Origin: Clostridiales bacterium UBA7568
GTDB lineage: Bacteria > Bacillota > Clostridia > Oscillospirales > CAG-272
Reading direction: 5' to 3'
Length of the DNA stretch: 15,112 nucleotides
Assembly (NCBI GenBank): GCA_002479075.1
Contig: DLLG01000004.1
Coordinates: forward strand, 216,170 to 231,281
Shown: piece after piece, positions 13,744 to 15,112 of the stretch
Layout: every line of letters starts with the position of its first letter
How positions within the stretch are numbered: the first letter of the stretch is position 1
Notes under the pieces: generated by a model
Databases searched by the model: none
What the model was told of the DNA's origin: nothing
Seen by the model: the letters and a program-made list of their open reading frames with translations, nothing else
Made by a program: the position numbers and the translations under genes

Positions 13744-14844
13744 ATGAACAGCAAAACAAAAAGTATAGTTTCTTTTGCAATAATTGCCGCGTTCTTTCTG
13801 GCTATGGTCACAGCCTGCTGGGTTGTGCCGCCAAAGGACTATTCGGACAGCGAGCGCAGAAATCTGACTCAGCTGCCGAAGGTTGAGCTCAAGACCCTGC
13901 TTGACGGTTCGTTTATGACGAAGTTTGAAAAATACACGCAGGATCAGTTCCCGCTGAGAGAACAGTTCAGAACGCTCAAAGCGATGACGAGCTATTATGT
14001 TTTCCGTCAGCTGGACAATAACGATATTTATATAAAGAACGGCTATGCGGCAAAGATCGAATATCCGCTCAATGACAAGTCTCTTGATCACGCAGCGAGC
14101 AGATTCGAATATGTCTATGAAAAATATATGGAAGGAAAAGTATCGAACGTTTACCTCTCCATAGTGCCTGATAAGAGCTATTTCCTTGCGGATAAGGGCG
14201 GTTATCTCAAAATGGACTACGAAAAGCTTGTGTCTGTTATGAAGGATAAAATGACTTATGCGCAGTATATAGACATAATGAACACGCTTGAAATTTCCGA
14301 TTATTATAAGACAGACACTCATTGGAGACAGGAAAAGCTGATCGATACGGCGGCGGCTCTTGCAAAGGGAATGGGCGTCAGCCTTTCGGGACAGTACAGG
14401 GAAAACACGCTCGATAACCCGTTCTATGGCGTTTATTACGGTCAGGCGGCGCTCCCTATGCCCGCAGAGACGATCAAATATCTCACAAGCGATATTCTTG
14501 ACAACTGCATAGTTACAAACTATGAAACGATGCAGAAAACAACCGTATACGATATGGAAAAGGCATACGGAAAGGACCCTTATCAGATGTTCCTCTCCGG
14601 CTCTATATCGCTTATGACGATTGAAAATCCTAACGCAACGACGGATAAAGAGCTTATTATCTTCCGCGATTCTTTCGGAAGCAGCATAACGCCGCTTCTC
14701 GTTGAAGGCTACGCAAAGATAACTCTCGTCGATATACGTTATATCATTCCGGACTATCTCGGAAGATTTGTAAACTTTGAGGGCAGCGACGTTCTCTTTC
14801 TTTACAGCACACTCGTTCTCAACAACAGCGAAACGATACAGTAA
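13744..14844 (+). CDS. DHHW-family (AlgX/AlgJ-like) exported acetyltransferase partner
   Basis: A 366-residue protein with an N-terminal hydrophobic segment (about 7-25) and an exported domain. It contains TDTHW (190-194), the Asp-His pair that names the DHHW family, and RDSFGSS (308-314), where S310 is the likely nucleophile of the SGNH-like fold; these three would form the triad. The early block FEKYTQDQFPLREQFR (about 60-75) is also characteristic. In AlgI-AlgX/J systems such a protein takes the acetyl group delivered by the MBOAT protein and places it on the polymer outside the cell. The ATG at 13744 has GGAGGTGAT (13732-13740) three bases upstream; an earlier in-frame ATG at 13648 lies inside the MBOAT gene and has no such site. 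VTAC (22-25) fits a lipobox, so lipid anchoring is an alternative to a simple membrane anchor. A strong terminator follows. Confidence 0.9.
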   Translation: MNSKTKSIVSFAIIAAFFLAMVTACWVVPPKDYSDSERRNLTQLPKVELKTLLDGSFMTKFEKYTQDQFPLREQFRTLKAMTSYYVFRQLDNNDIYIKNGYAAKIEYPLNDKSLDHAASRFEYVYEKYMEGKVSNVYLSIVPDKSYFLADKGGYLKMDYEKLVSVMKDKMTYAQYIDIMNTLEISDYYKTDTHWRQEKLIDTAAALAKGMGVSLSGQYRENTLDNPFYGVYYGQAALPMPAETIKYLTSDILDNCIVTNYETMQKTTVYDMEKAYGKDPYQMFLSGSISLMTIENPNATTDKELIIFRDSFGSSITPLLVEGYAKITLVDIRYIIPDYLGRFVNFEGSDVLFLYSTLVLNNSETIQ

Positions 14845-14853
14845 AAACAAAAG

Positions 14854-14878
14854 ATCCCCGCTTCGGCGGGGATTTTTT
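14854..14878 (+). terminator. Intrinsic terminator after the DHHW gene
   Basis: ATCCCCGC (14854-14861) pairs with GCGGGGAT (14866-14873) around a stable TTCG tetraloop and is followed by TTTTT, a textbook Rho-independent terminator nine bases beyond the stop codon. It closes the O-acetylation gene pair. Confidence 0.93.
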
Positions 14879-14880
14879 AA

Positions 14881-15112
14881 GTTAAAAGGGAAGGGATAAA
14901 AGCGAAAAGAAAAGGCGTGCCTGCGGTGCGGGTCAACCAAAAAAATCGGTTTGAAGGTCGATAAAGACGGGATGACGGGAGGGAATTTGCTGGTTTGCGC
15001 AAGCGAGCCAAGCAGGCCTCGCCGAGAGGGGCAAAGAGACCCCTCCCCTACATTGCAATGTCCGTTTATGCAAGTAATAAAATAATTGCTCAAACCAATA
15101 ATTGAAGTTTCT
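14881..15112. repeat. Non-coding end region with GC-rich hairpins, possible dispersed intergenic repeat
   Basis: I see no gene in these 232 bases. Hairpins cluster in 14975-15061: GGTTTGC/GCGAGCC (14992-15009) closed by a GCAA tetraloop, GAGGGG/CCCCTC (15026-15045), and a perfect 12-base palindrome ACATTGCAATGT (15050-15061). The compact GC-rich block (GGGAGGG ... CCCCTCCCC) resembles small repeated elements scattered between genes in Clostridia genomes, but with one copy in view the repeat call is a guess. Confidence 0.35.

Noticed and set aside
13543..15093. Open frame of 516 codons on the minus strand opposite the MBOAT and DHHW genes
   Set aside because: It is antisense to two well-supported genes, runs through their terminator, is rich in Arg/His/Cys/Ile runs and has no recognisable domain; it arises from codon bias on the other strand.

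Overview
The window looks like a chromosome segment of a moderate-GC Gram-positive gut-type Clostridia (Bacillota, probably Oscillospirales-like). The grounds are strong AGGAGG-type ribosome binding sites, lipoproteins with threonine-rich tethers behind the lipid-anchored cysteine, a Firmicutes-style ECF sigma factor with a one-pass anti-sigma-like partner, and a Gram-positive Opp/Ami-type peptide transporter. This assignment is an inference from gene style; there is no rRNA or marker gene. I see no tRNA, rRNA, CRISPR array, insertion sequence or phage gene.

Left part (about 60-9295, minus strand): a complete oligopeptide ABC transporter operon transcribed right to left in the order oppA (binding lipoprotein), oppB and oppC (permeases), oppD and oppF (ATPases), then a small DUF3899-like membrane protein. 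A well-formed sigma-A promoter sits upstream of oppA. A 13-bp stem-loop without a proper T-run lies between oppA and oppB and probably gives more oppA mRNA than oppBCDF mRNA. The genes from oppB onward are packed with gaps or overlaps of 1-8 bases. The striking feature is size. OppD carries about 375 extra residues between its Q-loop and its signature motif. OppF carries about 110 extra, coiled-coil-like residues between Walker A and the Q-loop. OppC has about 230 residues outside the membrane between its first two membrane segments. OppA is 846 residues. Only OppB is of ordinary size.

Middle (9296-12301, plus strand): an A/T-rich divergent intergenic region, then a small lipoprotein, an ECF sigma factor, a membrane-anchored anti-sigma-like protein, and a second lipoprotein paralogous to the first (about 64% identical over the shared domain, but with a threonine-rich tether added). 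An ECF-type promoter-like motif (CAACC, then TGTATA) stands just upstream of the sigma gene, suggesting self-regulation. This sigma/anti-sigma pair bracketed by paralogous lipoproteins is the best candidate for an undescribed envelope-sensing module.

Right part (12324-14878, plus strand): an AlgI-like membrane-bound O-acyltransferase and a DHHW/AlgX-like partner, the usual two-gene set for O-acetylating an exported or surface polymer, closed by a strong UUCG-loop terminator. The hairpin between the second lipoprotein and algI lacks a T-run, so read-through from the sigma operon is possible. The last 230 bases hold no gene but contain GC-rich hairpins that look like a dispersed intergenic repeat.
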